A DNA stretch of 58,535 bases from Bacteroidia bacterium (GCA_030426345.1 JAUHYU010000017.1:1-58535); one strand, 5' to 3'. Shown: positions 30,135 to 39,473, counted from the stretch's first letter. Program-made: numbers and translations. Notes: generated from the sequence alone by a model not told the origin.

Positions 30135-31475
30135 ATGAATTCGATATTAATAGCCAACGCGAAGATTGTGAATGAAGGGAAGATATGGGAAGGAGATGTG
30201 TTTGTGAAAAACGGTCGGATTGAAAAGATTGGTTCAGGGCTGGTTGGCCAAAATGCAGATAAAGTGATAGATGCAAAAGGTAGTTATCTAATTCCCGGGC
30301 TGGTAGATGATCAGGTCCATTTCAGAGAGCCGGGTCTGACACACAAAGGGGATATTTATACAGAATCAAAAGCAGCAGTAGCTGGAGGGATCACTTCTTT
30401 TATGGAAATGCCCAATACAGTGCCCAATACTGTAACACAAGAGTTGCTTATTGAAAAATACGCTATTGGGAGAGAAAAGTCATTAGCCAATTACTCCTTC
30501 TATTTTGGCGCGACCAATGATAATATAGAGGAAGTACTTAAAACTAACCACAAGAATGTCTGTGGCATCAAAGTATTTATGGGTTCATCAACAGGGAATA
30601 TGCTCGTGGATAGCGCAGCAACTTTGGAAAACATATTTTCTAAAGTGGATATGCTCATTGCGACACATTGTGAAGATGAAGCAACGATAAGAAGTAATAC
30701 CGAAAAGTATCGCGAAATGTATGGAGATGAGATGCCTTTTAGGATGCATCCTGATATCCGTAGCCGGGAGGCTTGCTATTTATCATCTTCAATGGCTGTA
30801 GAATTGGCGAAGAAATACAATACAAAATTGCACGTTCTCCATATTTCTACAGCAGAGGAATTAGAATTATTCGACAATTCTATTCCGTTAAAAGACAAAA
30901 GAATAACCGCAGAAGCGTGTATTCACCATTTATGGTTTGATGATTCTGATTATGAAACGAAAGGTGCTCTCATCAAGTGGAACCCTGCCGTAAAAACCAA
31001 GGAGGACAAAGAAGCAATTTTACGAGGAGTTATTAAAAATAAAATTGACGTATTGGCTACGGATCATGCCCCCCACACCTTAGAGGAAAAGCAAAATTAC
31101 TATTTTCAAGCGCCTTCGGGAGGGCCACTAGTTCAGCATAGTTTAGTGGCAGCAATGGAATTTGTAAGATTAGGAAAGCTCACCATGGAAAAATTGGTTG
31201 AAAAAATGTGCCACAGCCCGGCAGATTTGTTTCAGGTAGATTTGAGGGGATATATCCGCGAAGGGTACCATGCCGATCTGGTGATTGTCGATCCTGCAAA
31301 TCCATGGACTGTCTCCAAAGAAAATATATTATACAAGTGTGGGTGGTCGCCTTTTGAGAGGCAAGAATTTTCTGCTAAGGTAACACAAGTGGTAGTTTCG
31401 GGGCACTTGGCCTATGAGAATGGAAGGTTTGATGAAGGAAAGAAAGGAGAGCGATTGTTGTTTGATAGAAATTGA
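30135..31475 (+). CDS. pyrC: Dihydroorotase
   Basis: A 446-residue class I-type dihydroorotase that cyclises carbamoyl-aspartate to dihydroorotate in pyrimidine synthesis. The metal-site motif reads DDQVHFREPG, so the first histidine of the usual HxH is glutamine. The other ligands are visible: the lysine of GIKVFMGSSTGNM, HCEDEA, LHVLHIST and ATDHAPHTLEEK. I recall the Q form from other Bacteroidota, so it is probably lineage-wide rather than a defect. It is followed by tRNA-His. Confidence 0.92.
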   Translation: MNSILIANAKIVNEGKIWEGDVFVKNGRIEKIGSGLVGQNADKVIDAKGSYLIPGLVDDQVHFREPGLTHKGDIYTESKAAVAGGITSFMEMPNTVPNTVTQELLIEKYAIGREKSLANYSFYFGATNDNIEEVLKTNHKNVCGIKVFMGSSTGNMLVDSAATLENIFSKVDMLIATHCEDEATIRSNTEKYREMYGDEMPFRMHPDIRSREACYLSSSMAVELAKKYNTKLHVLHISTAEELELFDNSIPLKDKRITAEACIHHLWFDDSDYETKGALIKWNPAVKTKEDKEAILRGVIKNKIDVLATDHAPHTLEEKQNYYFQAPSGGPLVQHSLVAAMEFVRLGKLTMEKLVEKMCHSPADLFQVDLRGYIREGYHADLVIVDPANPWTVSKENILYKCGWSPFERQEFSAKVTQVVVSGHLAYENGRFDEGKKGERLLFDRN

Positions 31476-31498
31476 TGGAATTATTTATAAAATAATAT

Positions 31499-31528
31499 TT
31501 GTTTATTGAAATGCGCTACATAAATTTG
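31499..31528 (+). promoter_or_regulatory. tRNA-His promoter
   Basis: TTG (31499-31501), a 19-bp spacer and TAAATTTG (31521-31528) give a full match to the Bacteroidota consensus, 16 bp upstream of the tRNA. Confidence 0.7.
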
Positions 31529-31544
31529 CATTCCATTTTACACG

Positions 31545-31618
31545 GTGGTTGTAGTTCAGTTGGTTAGAACGCCTGGTTGTGGTCCAGGAGGTCGCCGGTT
31601 CGAGCCCGGTCTCCCACC
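31545..31618 (+). tRNA. tRNA-His (GTG)
   Basis: The cloverleaf folds with D-stem GTTC/GAAC, anticodon stem CCTGG/CCAGG around loop TTGTGGT (anticodon GTG) and T-stem GCCGG/CCGGT with TTCGAGC. G at 31544 supplies the extra G-1 typical of tRNA-His, opposite C73. Acceptor pairs 5:68 (T-C) and 6:67 (T-T) are mismatched. No CCA is encoded. Confidence 0.93.
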
Positions 31619-31627
31619 CTTGATTAT

Positions 31628-31665
31628 AAAACAGTTACAAATTTATTTTTGTAACTGTTTTTTTT
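31628..31665 (+). terminator. Intrinsic terminator after tRNA-His
   Basis: A perfect 14-bp stem (31628-31641 with 31648-31661, AAAACAGTTACAAA) has a 6-base loop and runs into a T-tract. Confidence 0.85.
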
Positions 31666-32108
31666 ATGTGCCTACAATTTGCGCACAAAAGGCGGCTTAT
31701 ACGCAGCGTATGAGCATTTTTAGAAGATGTCCTATTTAGCGTCAATCTCTCCTTGATATTGTTTCTTTATAATTCCAATAGCAGCTTCCGTCAGATAGCC
31801 GATATTTATTTTCTGGTAAATATTTTATTGGCTCCGTATTGTATTTGGATCCTTTTACTTTAGGTGAATATACAACGATTTGCTATGCAAATATTCAACG
31901 GAATTGCATTTCAACTTTTACATTGTAAAAAGGTGCAAAATGACGTAAATTTCGCCTATAGTAATTAAAACCCATTTTATTTGATTAAAATTACTTGTTA
32001 ATACAGGTGTATAATCCCGCCTGACATACGGGCAGGTTCCCGTTATGTAACAGCCCGATTTTATAGGAATTTGTTTATTTGAAAACCTTCATTCCATTCA
32101 CTAAAAGT
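31666..32108. other. 443-bp gap without a confident gene
   Basis: It holds an imperfect inverted repeat (CTTATACGC/GCGTATGAG, 31696-31714) and a minus-strand open stretch of 30 codons with no start (31732-31824) whose translation, INIGYLTEAAIGIIKKQYQG and on, looks protein-like. That may be a gene remnant. A short GC-rich inverted motif lies at about 32018-32045. Confidence 0.5.
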
Positions 32109-34193
32109 TTAAACCGGTACTTTCTCAGATACTACAGGCTTAATTTTCAATGGAATTTGAACAGTAAATTTTGAAAACTCTCCCGGCTCAGATTCTACCG
32201 TAATGGATCCTTTTAATCTGCCGATTGATTTTTGAACTATGTAAAGCCCGAGACCGTTTCCTTTAGAAGCTTCATGCCCTTTGAAAAACATATTAAATAG
32301 TTTTGGCTGTAAATTTTCATCTATACCAACCCCATTGTCCTCAACGCTAAACTTAAGTGTATCCTTGACTACGGTGCCCTTAAGTGTGATTTTAGTTGGC
32401 TTAGAATTATGCAAAACGCCATAATAAACTGCATTTTCGACCAGACTGGTCAGTACCACTTCCACGAGCCGAGGATAAGAAATAAATGCAATTTCCTCAG
32501 AACAATCAATTTCGAAATCTATATTTTGTTCACTAATTATCTCCTCAAACTTTTGCTTAACCTGCATCGCCATTTTTAGGAAATTGATGGGGATATATTC
32601 TGAAGGATGATTAATTTCGCTCATAATGCCTAGCTTCAACAATAGCCTATCCATTTTATCGGTGGTTGTTACCACGCGCTCTACTAATTCTTTTGGTTCG
32701 CCATCAGAAAAGCCCACTAAGATGTTGCAAAGCCCTTTAATGGAGCAAACCGGCGATCGCAGGTCATGGGATGCGCGGTAAAGAAAAGTATCGAGTTCGC
32801 GGTTTGATTCTTCAAGCATTTTAGTCCTGTCCAGAACTATTCCCTCTAAATTTCCATTGATGCGCTTCACCTCATCATTTGCATGTAATAGGGCTACTTT
32901 TTGCTTCTTCAATCTCGTGCTGAATCTTATCAATAGCAAGATCAGTATAGTAAAAACCAATACCACAGCAGAAATGCCCAGAATCCGTTGACGAAAAATC
33001 CGTTGCTCTTCCAAGAGTCGGGCTTCACTTTCAGAAAGCTTATTTTCGATGTGTTGAAAATCAAAATATTTTTCCTTTAATGAATTTATGATGTCGCGGT
33101 AATAATTGAGGTTTTTATAAAAGAGGATTTCATTTTCCCTTAATAACCTTTCCAATTCCAATAAATCGGAATAGAGAGCTGCCCTGGCGTTTTCGTCCAG
33201 ACTTTCCATGCCTCCTTTAAGTTTGGAATCAATGATCTCTATCTTTTCATCAAACTGATCCTTTTGAAACAGTAAGGTTAAGTTTTCGGCAGTAGCATGA
33301 TTCAACAAATTCCGAATATCATTTTCTACAATAGATGAATCTGAAATTTGTCCGAGGTAGGACAACTGTACCTCACTAACAGTGTCCCTTTGTAACTGAC
33401 CTATTAAGGCATTGAATTTTTTATCGATTTTTTGCTTTGTTTTTTCATCCAGACTTTGAATCTCATAGTTTTTAAAAATAGCGTAAAACATAGTGAGAGA
33501 CTGAATAGAATCAATTTTGCTAAAATCAAATTGCCCGAGATATTCCTTATTTGTAATGGGTTTACTTACTTCAACTTTAGGAACATTTGCAATGACAACA
33601 GTGTCTTCCAGTATTTGTTGTTCAAGGGCTTTAATCGTCAGCACATATGAACCATCGATAGACTGTAGTCCAAGAATTTCCCGGTTTTCAACAGTAAATT
33701 GTGTAGCCGAATTAATGTGCTCTTCTATCCCCAACGGAATTTCCGCTCTGCCCGTAGCATTCGTTATTACCTCAGTAGTTTTTTTTCCGGTGAAAACAAC
33801 CGAAAGATTGGGGATCGGATTTTGATGTTGATCCCGAACAAGGATATTCGTCAGTTGATAGCTCTTTCGTCTTATCGTAACTTCCAGAATATTTTTACCG
33901 TAATTCCATGCCTTCGCTTCAAGTTGTTTATCCTTAATATCAATTGATTTAACGGGGAGTTCGTTTTCTGCTATTTCTGTAAATGCTACTCCTTTGTCAT
34001 TGGTTGTAATAAACTCCTTTTTGTTGATTGAAACCCCAACATCCCGTATGGGCTGAAGTTGTTCATTGAAGGTCTTTACTTGGATCATTTGACTTTGTTG
34101 CGCATGCAATGCTGTCACACTCATCAAGACCAGTGCTGTCAATAAATAGGGAAAATTGTTGCTATGAAAATATGTCAGCATAAAACTTTTCAT
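32109..34193 (-). CDS. Membrane sensor histidine kinase
   Basis: A 694-residue kinase. Order: signal peptide (about 15-31), an extracytoplasmic region with two Ig/carboxypeptidase-regulatory-like segments (about 35-190), a helical stretch to about 400, one membrane helix (about 404-424), HisKA with phospho-acceptor H476 (RASHDLRSP) and HATPase_c with N587, D619-N620 and GNGLGLYIV. There is no receiver domain and no response regulator nearby. It starts 17 bp after the PD40 gene in a four-gene operon, so it probably senses something linked to the surface protein encoded there. Confidence 0.9.
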   Translation of the reverse strand: MKSFMLTYFHSNNFPYLLTALVLMSVTALHAQQSQMIQVKTFNEQLQPIRDVGVSINKKEFITTNDKGVAFTEIAENELPVKSIDIKDKQLEAKAWNYGKNILEVTIRRKSYQLTNILVRDQHQNPIPNLSVVFTGKKTTEVITNATGRAEIPLGIEEHINSATQFTVENREILGLQSIDGSYVLTIKALEQQILEDTVVIANVPKVEVSKPITNKEYLGQFDFSKIDSIQSLTMFYAIFKNYEIQSLDEKTKQKIDKKFNALIGQLQRDTVSEVQLSYLGQISDSSIVENDIRNLLNHATAENLTLLFQKDQFDEKIEIIDSKLKGGMESLDENARAALYSDLLELERLLRENEILFYKNLNYYRDIINSLKEKYFDFQHIENKLSESEARLLEEQRIFRQRILGISAVVLVFTILILLLIRFSTRLKKQKVALLHANDEVKRINGNLEGIVLDRTKMLEESNRELDTFLYRASHDLRSPVCSIKGLCNILVGFSDGEPKELVERVVTTTDKMDRLLLKLGIMSEINHPSEYIPINFLKMAMQVKQKFEEIISEQNIDFEIDCSEEIAFISYPRLVEVVLTSLVENAVYYGVLHNSKPTKITLKGTVVKDTLKFSVEDNGVGIDENLQPKLFNMFFKGHEASKGNGLGLYIVQKSIGRLKGSITVESEPGEFSKFTVQIPLKIKPVVSEKVPV

Positions 34194-34210
34194 TCTAATG
34201 TGATTAAACT

Positions 34211-35833
34211 TTAGGGAGTACGCGAAAATGCATCTTTAACGATTACAATTTCATGATCTCCTACTTGACTTTTGAACTTTGGGATCTCCAATACGACGTC
34301 ATTGGGTTCACCATCTTCACCCAAGATCCGAACAAAATATTCACTTAAGTATGGGATAGTAAGGGAGAACTTTCCGTTTTCATCTGTCATATGTTCAAAC
34401 ACGGTTGTTTTTTGAATTTTGTCGACTAAATAGTATTTTGTGTTAGCCAGAGATTTTACTGCAGCAGCGGTATCGAGATGATGTTCTTTGTACTTAACAA
34501 CTCCTTCAATGGATAAGGGATAAGATTGAAGATCCATTTTAAATTGAAAGATATCGTCATCAAAACCGCCATTATTTCTATTGGAAGATAAAAATCCGCA
34601 TTCTCCTGTAGAATCTACTACAATTCCAAAATCATCCAACCGGCTGTTGATCGGATAGCCCGGGTTTTCCGGTTCGTTGAAGTTGTTGCTCGCAATGGTT
34701 ACATAGAAGATGTCCATTCCGCCCATTCCAGGAAGGCCGTCGGATGAAAAATATAATGTGTTGTCCCTAAATAAAAACGGAAAACTTTCATCACCTGGAG
34801 TATTTATGGTGCCTCCAAGATTGACTGGTTTAGACCAAATACCATTTTGAAAAGTAGATTTATACAGATCTGTTCCTCCCAACCCGCCTTCCATATCAGA
34901 TGAAAAATACAACATATTTCCTGTTTCATTGATTGACATATTAAAAATGGAATATTCGTTGCTGTTAAACGTGAAGGGGATAGGTTCTCCCCAACGGCCG
35001 TTGATCTGTTTCGAAAAATAGAGTTGTAAAGTTCGTTTACCTTCAGAATTGCTTGCTTTTGCCGACATGATAAAAGCCATGTCCTGACTGTTGTTATAAA
35101 ATGTTGTCGGCCCCTTATCAATTGCTGAGGGCATGCTAAAAGAAGATATTTTATCAGATGATAATCCGTTGATATTGTTTGTGGTATCGGGAAGAAGAGT
35201 AGTAGAATAGATACTATAAAAGGGTGTATTTGTGGCCGCGTTAAGCTCTTCCACTATTTGTGTTTTTTTGCGGTTGGACATGAAAACCAGTTGATCCTGA
35301 TAATAAGCTGGGCAGATTTCGCCGTTTTGTGTATTAAATGGCACCGGTTTAATTTCAAAATGGGATGAATCTTCATATAGGAATTGAAGATTACTGATGC
35401 GCCAGATTTTTGCCATAATGTAAGCATTGTCAGGATCATTTTCGAGTGAAGCACGATAAAATCGAAGTGCATTTTGATCATCACCTTCCATGGCAAATAA
35501 TTCTGCCAGCTGATATAGATCCGTATGCGGCAGCTTTTGATCACGGTCAAAACCGGAAGTATAATAAGTGATGGCCTTTTGGTAATCTTTTATTTTGGCA
35601 TAGCACCGAGCGATTCGGAGGTCTAAAGAACCGGAGGATTTTTTATCCGCTGCATTCAGGAATAATTCAAGTGCCTCCGGAAAATTATTATCGGCATAAT
35701 ATTGGCCACCGAGTACAATATCATTTTTAAACAGCCCAAAAACGGAATATTGTCCGTTTGCGCCGGTTGAAATGATCATCAAGATGATTACAAACACTGG
35801 ATTTTTATAAGTATGTAGAATCTTCTTAATCAT
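34211..35833 (-). CDS. TPR/PD40-repeat protein, T9SS-associated type
   Basis: A 540-residue exported protein: signal peptide (about 14-27), TPR repeats (about 40-150; FPEALELFLNAADKK, YQKAITYYTSGF), PD40/WD40-like propeller blades (about 165-430; YFSSDMEGGLGGTDLY, YFSSDGLPGMGGMDIFY) and a C-terminal Ig-like domain (about 435-540). Relatives such as PorE carry a C-terminal OmpA peptidoglycan-binding domain; this protein lacks it. Its start overlaps the PorP/SprF stop by four bases (ATGA), so it is translationally coupled. Confidence 0.85.
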   Translation of the reverse strand: MIKKILHTYKNPVFVIILMIISTGANGQYSVFGLFKNDIVLGGQYYADNNFPEALELFLNAADKKSSGSLDLRIARCYAKIKDYQKAITYYTSGFDRDQKLPHTDLYQLAELFAMEGDDQNALRFYRASLENDPDNAYIMAKIWRISNLQFLYEDSSHFEIKPVPFNTQNGEICPAYYQDQLVFMSNRKKTQIVEELNAATNTPFYSIYSTTLLPDTTNNINGLSSDKISSFSMPSAIDKGPTTFYNNSQDMAFIMSAKASNSEGKRTLQLYFSKQINGRWGEPIPFTFNSNEYSIFNMSINETGNMLYFSSDMEGGLGGTDLYKSTFQNGIWSKPVNLGGTINTPGDESFPFLFRDNTLYFSSDGLPGMGGMDIFYVTIASNNFNEPENPGYPINSRLDDFGIVVDSTGECGFLSSNRNNGGFDDDIFQFKMDLQSYPLSIEGVVKYKEHHLDTAAAVKSLANTKYYLVDKIQKTTVFEHMTDENGKFSLTIPYLSEYFVRILGEDGEPNDVVLEIPKFKSQVGDHEIVIVKDAFSRTP

Positions 35834-36765
35834 TGTCTTGGTGACGCAATGTTTGATTTTACATACTTAAACATGTATTGGATCATAAGCTCATGCGATC
35901 CGGTGCTGTATCTCGAAACTTCTCCAATGGTGTAATCATAAGCATATCCCAATTTCAATTGGTTAGAAATCCGGGCTATTAATAAAAAATCTATCGATTC
36001 GCTTTTGCGATATGAAAGACCTAATGTCAATATATCGCGATAGATAAAATTTAAGTTGACATCAAAAGAAAAGGGTAATCCGGGGAAATATTTCAACAGG
36101 ACGGAGGGTTCCATAACTAAGTTTTCAGAAAGGCCAATCTTATAACTGCTGAACAAGAAGTAATTGGTATTGCTATTTTGAATTTGAATCGAATCATTAA
36201 TAAAGATATTATCGGGAATTAGCTCAGGAGCAGAAAAGCCGATTTGGAATTTTGGGCTTCTATAATATATCCCTGCACCTACCTCAAAAAACACTTCCGA
36301 GATATTGATGCCGGTCAATTTTGGGTCATTGACACCACTACCGGTTAACGAAGCATAGTCGGATTGCATATTGTTGATCCCGGCTTGCAATCCCATTGAC
36401 AACGAAGAATTTTCTCCCATTGGAATGCGATAAGCATAATCCGTTAAGATACTCAGGTTTTTGTGTACGCCAATTCTGTCATTCACGATGGTCATTCCCA
36501 ATCCAATACTTTTTTTCTTGAACAAGGTGTGACCTGACAATGTCTGGGTTTTAGGCGCATTTTCGATGCCATTCCACTGACTTCGATTTATAAATGTCAG
36601 GCTTAGTGCTTCATCTGCTCCGGCATAGGCTGGGTTAATAACTAAATAATTAAACATATATTGGCTAAACTGAACTTTCTGCTGAGCACAAAGCATATGA
36701 GGAATGCAAGGCATTATAAATAAGGCCCATACAAAGAAATACATACGTAGCTTCTCTATCCTCAT
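35830..36765 (-). CDS. PorP/SprF-family T9SS membrane protein
   Basis: A 311-residue outer-membrane barrel. Family features are the signal peptide, then QYMFNYLVINPAYAGADEAL near residue 35, FINRSQWNGIENAPKTQ, and beta-strand repeats to the C-terminus. PorP/SprF proteins are usually encoded just after a large secreted protein and help attach or export that specific partner through T9SS. The upstream gene here encodes exactly such a cargo, one base before this start. Confidence 0.92.
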   Translation of the reverse strand: MRIEKLRMYFFVWALFIMPCIPHMLCAQQKVQFSQYMFNYLVINPAYAGADEALSLTFINRSQWNGIENAPKTQTLSGHTLFKKKSIGLGMTIVNDRIGVHKNLSILTDYAYRIPMGENSSLSMGLQAGINNMQSDYASLTGSGVNDPKLTGINISEVFFEVGAGIYYRSPKFQIGFSAPELIPDNIFINDSIQIQNSNTNYFLFSSYKIGLSENLVMEPSVLLKYFPGLPFSFDVNLNFIYRDILTLGLSYRKSESIDFLLIARISNQLKLGYAYDYTIGEVSRYSTGSHELMIQYMFKYVKSNIASPRQ

Positions 36766-36766
36766 G

Positions 36767-38563
36767 TTATTGAATTAGTTCAATAAATCCGGTTTCCCTA
36801 ACCCGCTTCCCGTTAAGTGTTACTTCGACATAATAGAAATAAGTACCGGTAGGAGCTAATATGCCATTGTTTATCATACCGGTCCAGACAATGGTTCCAT
36901 TGTTATATCCTGCCGCTTCATAGATGACGTTTCCCCATCGATCAGCTACAACCACTTTGTTGTCACTGAAGTTTTCAATGTTTCCAATAATCCATTTATC
37001 ATTTATTTCGTCACCATCTGGTGTAATAACATCGGCAATATCGATGCCCTTGTTTTCAGTTACGTTAGTAACAACAACATTAAAAGAACAGAGAATGGTT
37101 TGATCGGGATCATTGTCATCCCAATAAGTTACATTGGTTGTGCCTGCTGTAAATACTGACCCGGGATCATGAGAAGAAACAAGTACTACGCCACCACAGG
37201 CATTTTCTACTGTGGGCGGATTCCATGTTATTACAGCTTCACCTGCGTCATCAGCATTGTCTGTGATATCATCCGGGCAAGCTGAAACTACAGGGACATC
37301 GTCATTGTTGATAATGACATTAAATGTGCATTTGGTAGAATTTCTATTTACATCTGTGGCAGTGTATGTCACCTCCGTTGTGCCTTCGGGAAAAATATCC
37401 CCGGGCTGATGTGTGGATGTTATATCAGCTATGCCACAATTATCCGTTGCCGTTGGCTCAGTCCATGTGGCGGTTGCTTGACAGGAAGGGTCAACGACGA
37501 TGTTAATATCCGTCGGACAATTGTTAATGACAGGAGGCGTATCATCTGTGACAATCACGTTGAAAGAACAGGTAGTTGTATTTCCTGCGGCATCCTGTGC
37601 GGTATAGGTTACGATTGTGGTACCCAACGAAAATACTTCCCCCGATGTATGGTCGCTCGACATGGTGACGCTGCAATTATCCGTTGCCGTTGGCTCAGTC
37701 CATGTGGCGGTTGCTTGACAGGAAGGGTCAACGACGATGTTAATATCCGTCGGGCAATTATTAATGACAGGATCTGTATTGTCATTGACCGTTACGTTGA
37801 AAGAACAGGCAGCTGTATTTCCATAGTCATCTTCTGCCGTATATGCGACTAAGGTGGGAGATCCTACGGTGAAAAAATCTCCTGGATTGTGACTATTTGT
37901 AAAACTCATAACATTACAGTTATCCGAAACAGTTGGTGCTGTCCAACTCACATTTTCTCCGCAAGAGGTCGGGTTCACATCAATTACAATATCAGAGGGA
38001 CATCCAGAAATCACCGGATCCGTCGATTCCATGACTTCACAACAAATAGGGGTGCCTCCTACACTTTCTCCACCAATAACAGTGTAATCCCCAAATGTAG
38101 AACCGATGGTCACTGGATCAACACATGATGTATTGATGGTGGCAAGAACGGCAAGTGTGGTTCTTATGGTGACCAAGTCTCCGACAAATGGTTGGTCAAC
38201 CCCTGCTGAGCTTTCTATATCGACAATACTTCCATTAACCAGAAGCAGACCGCTATGAATGACCCCGCCTTCATCTTCAACAATAACTGTTAATCCAAGC
38301 AGCCCGGTAAACTCCACTGTCAATTTCGTCAAGCCTACATCGCAACCGCAGGTGTTTATGGGTGGGCAGCTACAGTCCTGGCCAAATATCTGGAGGTATG
38401 TCAGAAGAGATAATAGACAGCACAGAATTGCCTTTCTTTTTGAAAAGAACAAAAAGCTAAATTTGTTACATAAATTAAAACCTTCTAAAAAATTCTGCAA
38501 TAGTAAAAATTTGTATGTGCAAAAGAAATTAACATGGAAATTGTCAAAGGAGCATTTTATCAA
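36767..38563 (-). CDS. HYR-repeat surface protein with T9SS type B sorting domain
   Basis: A 598-residue protein. After a signal peptide (ILCCLLSLLTYLQIFG) and a cysteine-rich region come four HYR (hyalin repeat) Ig-like domains (about 155-500), then a C-terminal gliding-motility-type sorting domain (about 505-598; DVITPDGDEINDKWIIGNIE, VVVADRWGNVIYEA, LAPTGTYFYYVEV). It should be secreted by T9SS and held at the surface, probably as an adhesin. Two of the HYR repeats are almost identical in DNA. The start is uncertain: a TTG at 38452 gives a tidier signal peptide than the ATG at 38563. Confidence 0.88.
   Translation of the reverse strand: MIKCSFDNFHVNFFCTYKFLLLQNFLEGFNLCNKFSFLFFSKRKAILCCLLSLLTYLQIFGQDCSCPPINTCGCDVGLTKLTVEFTGLLGLTVIVEDEGGVIHSGLLLVNGSIVDIESSAGVDQPFVGDLVTIRTTLAVLATINTSCVDPVTIGSTFGDYTVIGGESVGGTPICCEVMESTDPVISGCPSDIVIDVNPTSCGENVSWTAPTVSDNCNVMSFTNSHNPGDFFTVGSPTLVAYTAEDDYGNTAACSFNVTVNDNTDPVINNCPTDINIVVDPSCQATATWTEPTATDNCSVTMSSDHTSGEVFSLGTTIVTYTAQDAAGNTTTCSFNVIVTDDTPPVINNCPTDINIVVDPSCQATATWTEPTATDNCGIADITSTHQPGDIFPEGTTEVTYTATDVNRNSTKCTFNVIINNDDVPVVSACPDDITDNADDAGEAVITWNPPTVENACGGVVLVSSHDPGSVFTAGTTNVTYWDDNDPDQTILCSFNVVVTNVTENKGIDIADVITPDGDEINDKWIIGNIENFSDNKVVVADRWGNVIYEAAGYNNGTIVWTGMINNGILAPTGTYFYYVEVTLNGKRVRETGFIELIQ
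37437..37535 (-). repeat. Internal direct repeat in HYR gene, copy 1
   Basis: About 99 bp, repeated at 37674-37772 (spacing 237 bp, 79 codons) with two mismatches. It covers the junction NNCPTDINIVVDPSCQATAT of adjacent HYR domains. Confidence 0.9.
37674..37772 (-). repeat. Internal direct repeat in HYR gene, copy 2
   Basis: Second copy of the 99-bp repeat. The near-identity points to recent duplication or gene conversion. Confidence 0.9.
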
Positions 38564-38965
38564 TTCTTTGTTTCAATTATGGATTATCTGCTATAGAATA
38601 AATACTATTAAAAACCGGTGATTGATTAAAGATTGACTTACTAGACAACTAGTTTCCAGTTCTTAAACGACCTCACTTACGGGCGTAATGGGTTGTTGAT
38701 GGCTTCGCTTTCCAGGGCAATGAGTTCTTTACTTTGGCATTAAAAACTTTCTGTGACATAGTCTTAAGGTTCAATTCGAAATTTTGGATAAAAATAGCGA
38801 TCGCATCATAATGATTGCTTGCGGTATGACACCAAAACAGTACTTAAGGAAGAAATGGCGATTTATTCATGAAAAAAGTAGGTTCTGCTGTGTTTTTAGT
38901 GGAACCTATTCATCAGGATGTCGTTCTAACCCCCTCTTCTTTGATTACCTTATTATGACATGTCT

Positions 38966-38987
38966 AAAAGCATCCAATTTCCATGAT
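38966..38987 (+). repeat. CCATG dispersed repeat, half-copy
   Basis: AAAAGCATCCAATTTCCATG then AT; two substitutions from the copy at 15974. Confidence 0.6.
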
Positions 38988-39070
38988 AGTACATTTCTTT
39001 TTCTTGGAATAAATGAACCAGACCCAATGGTTTATCCGCCCTTTTGCCAAATAGAAACAAAGCAGCCATG

Positions 39071-39093
39071 AAAAAGCCCTCAAAATCCATGGA
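39071..39093 (+). repeat. CCATG dispersed repeat, half-copy
   Basis: AAAAAGCCCTCAAAATCCAT then GGA, a near-consensus half-site in a region without genes. Confidence 0.75.
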
Positions 39094-39433
39094 ACTTTAA
39101 ATTGCAGAACACTTTCCGAGGGGATATTGCTGCCAGAACGGACTGTTATAGGCCAGAAGTTTTAAATGCCGGAGAAAGCATGGAGTTTATATGGATTGTG
39201 GACTGTATTACCACTTGTGAGCAAAGGCTTATGATGTCTAAGTTACCACTACAAAAATAAATACTAATATTACGGATTTGTTAAATATGAAATAAAAAGT
39301 TTTGTGCTATTTGTAATTATGTAGCATCAGGTAAAAATTGTGATAATGAACTGTGACTTATGCACACGTTAATTCAAAAAATTATAATAATGACTGTGAA
39401 AGACAACCTATGTAATAATTAATTTAAATTTTA

Positions 39434-39467
39434 TTGCAACCCTTTCATGAAAATTAACGTATCTTTG
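39434..39467 (+). promoter_or_regulatory. Promoter of candidate small RNA
   Basis: TTG (39434-39436), a 23-bp spacer and TATCTTTG (39460-39467) match the Bacteroidota consensus. No gene begins before the terminator 190 bp downstream. Confidence 0.6.
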
Positions 39468-39473
39468 TAATGT

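Larger units (their letters stand above)
38564..39433. other. Gene-poor region upstream of the HYR operon
   Basis: No confident gene. It holds two CCATG half-copies, a short inverted repeat ACTAG/CTAGT near 38640, and two open stretches without start codons whose translations look protein-like: minus strand about 38675-38846 (includes MSQKVFNAKVKNSLPWKAKP) and plus strand about 39070-39260 (includes NAGESMEFIWIVDCITT). They may be decayed genes. Confidence 0.4.

Noticed and set aside
37409-37852. 147-codon plus-strand open frame opposite the HYR gene
   Set aside because: It is an antisense shadow of the HYR repeats, with codon bias following the minus-strand gene.
36767-38563. HYR gene repeats as a CRISPR or tandem array
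   Set aside because: The repeats are in frame and encode Ig-like domains; there is no spacer pattern.
38784-39071. 95-codon plus-strand open frame
   Set aside because: Cysteine- and proline-rich composition, no recognisable family and no promoter; probably chance.
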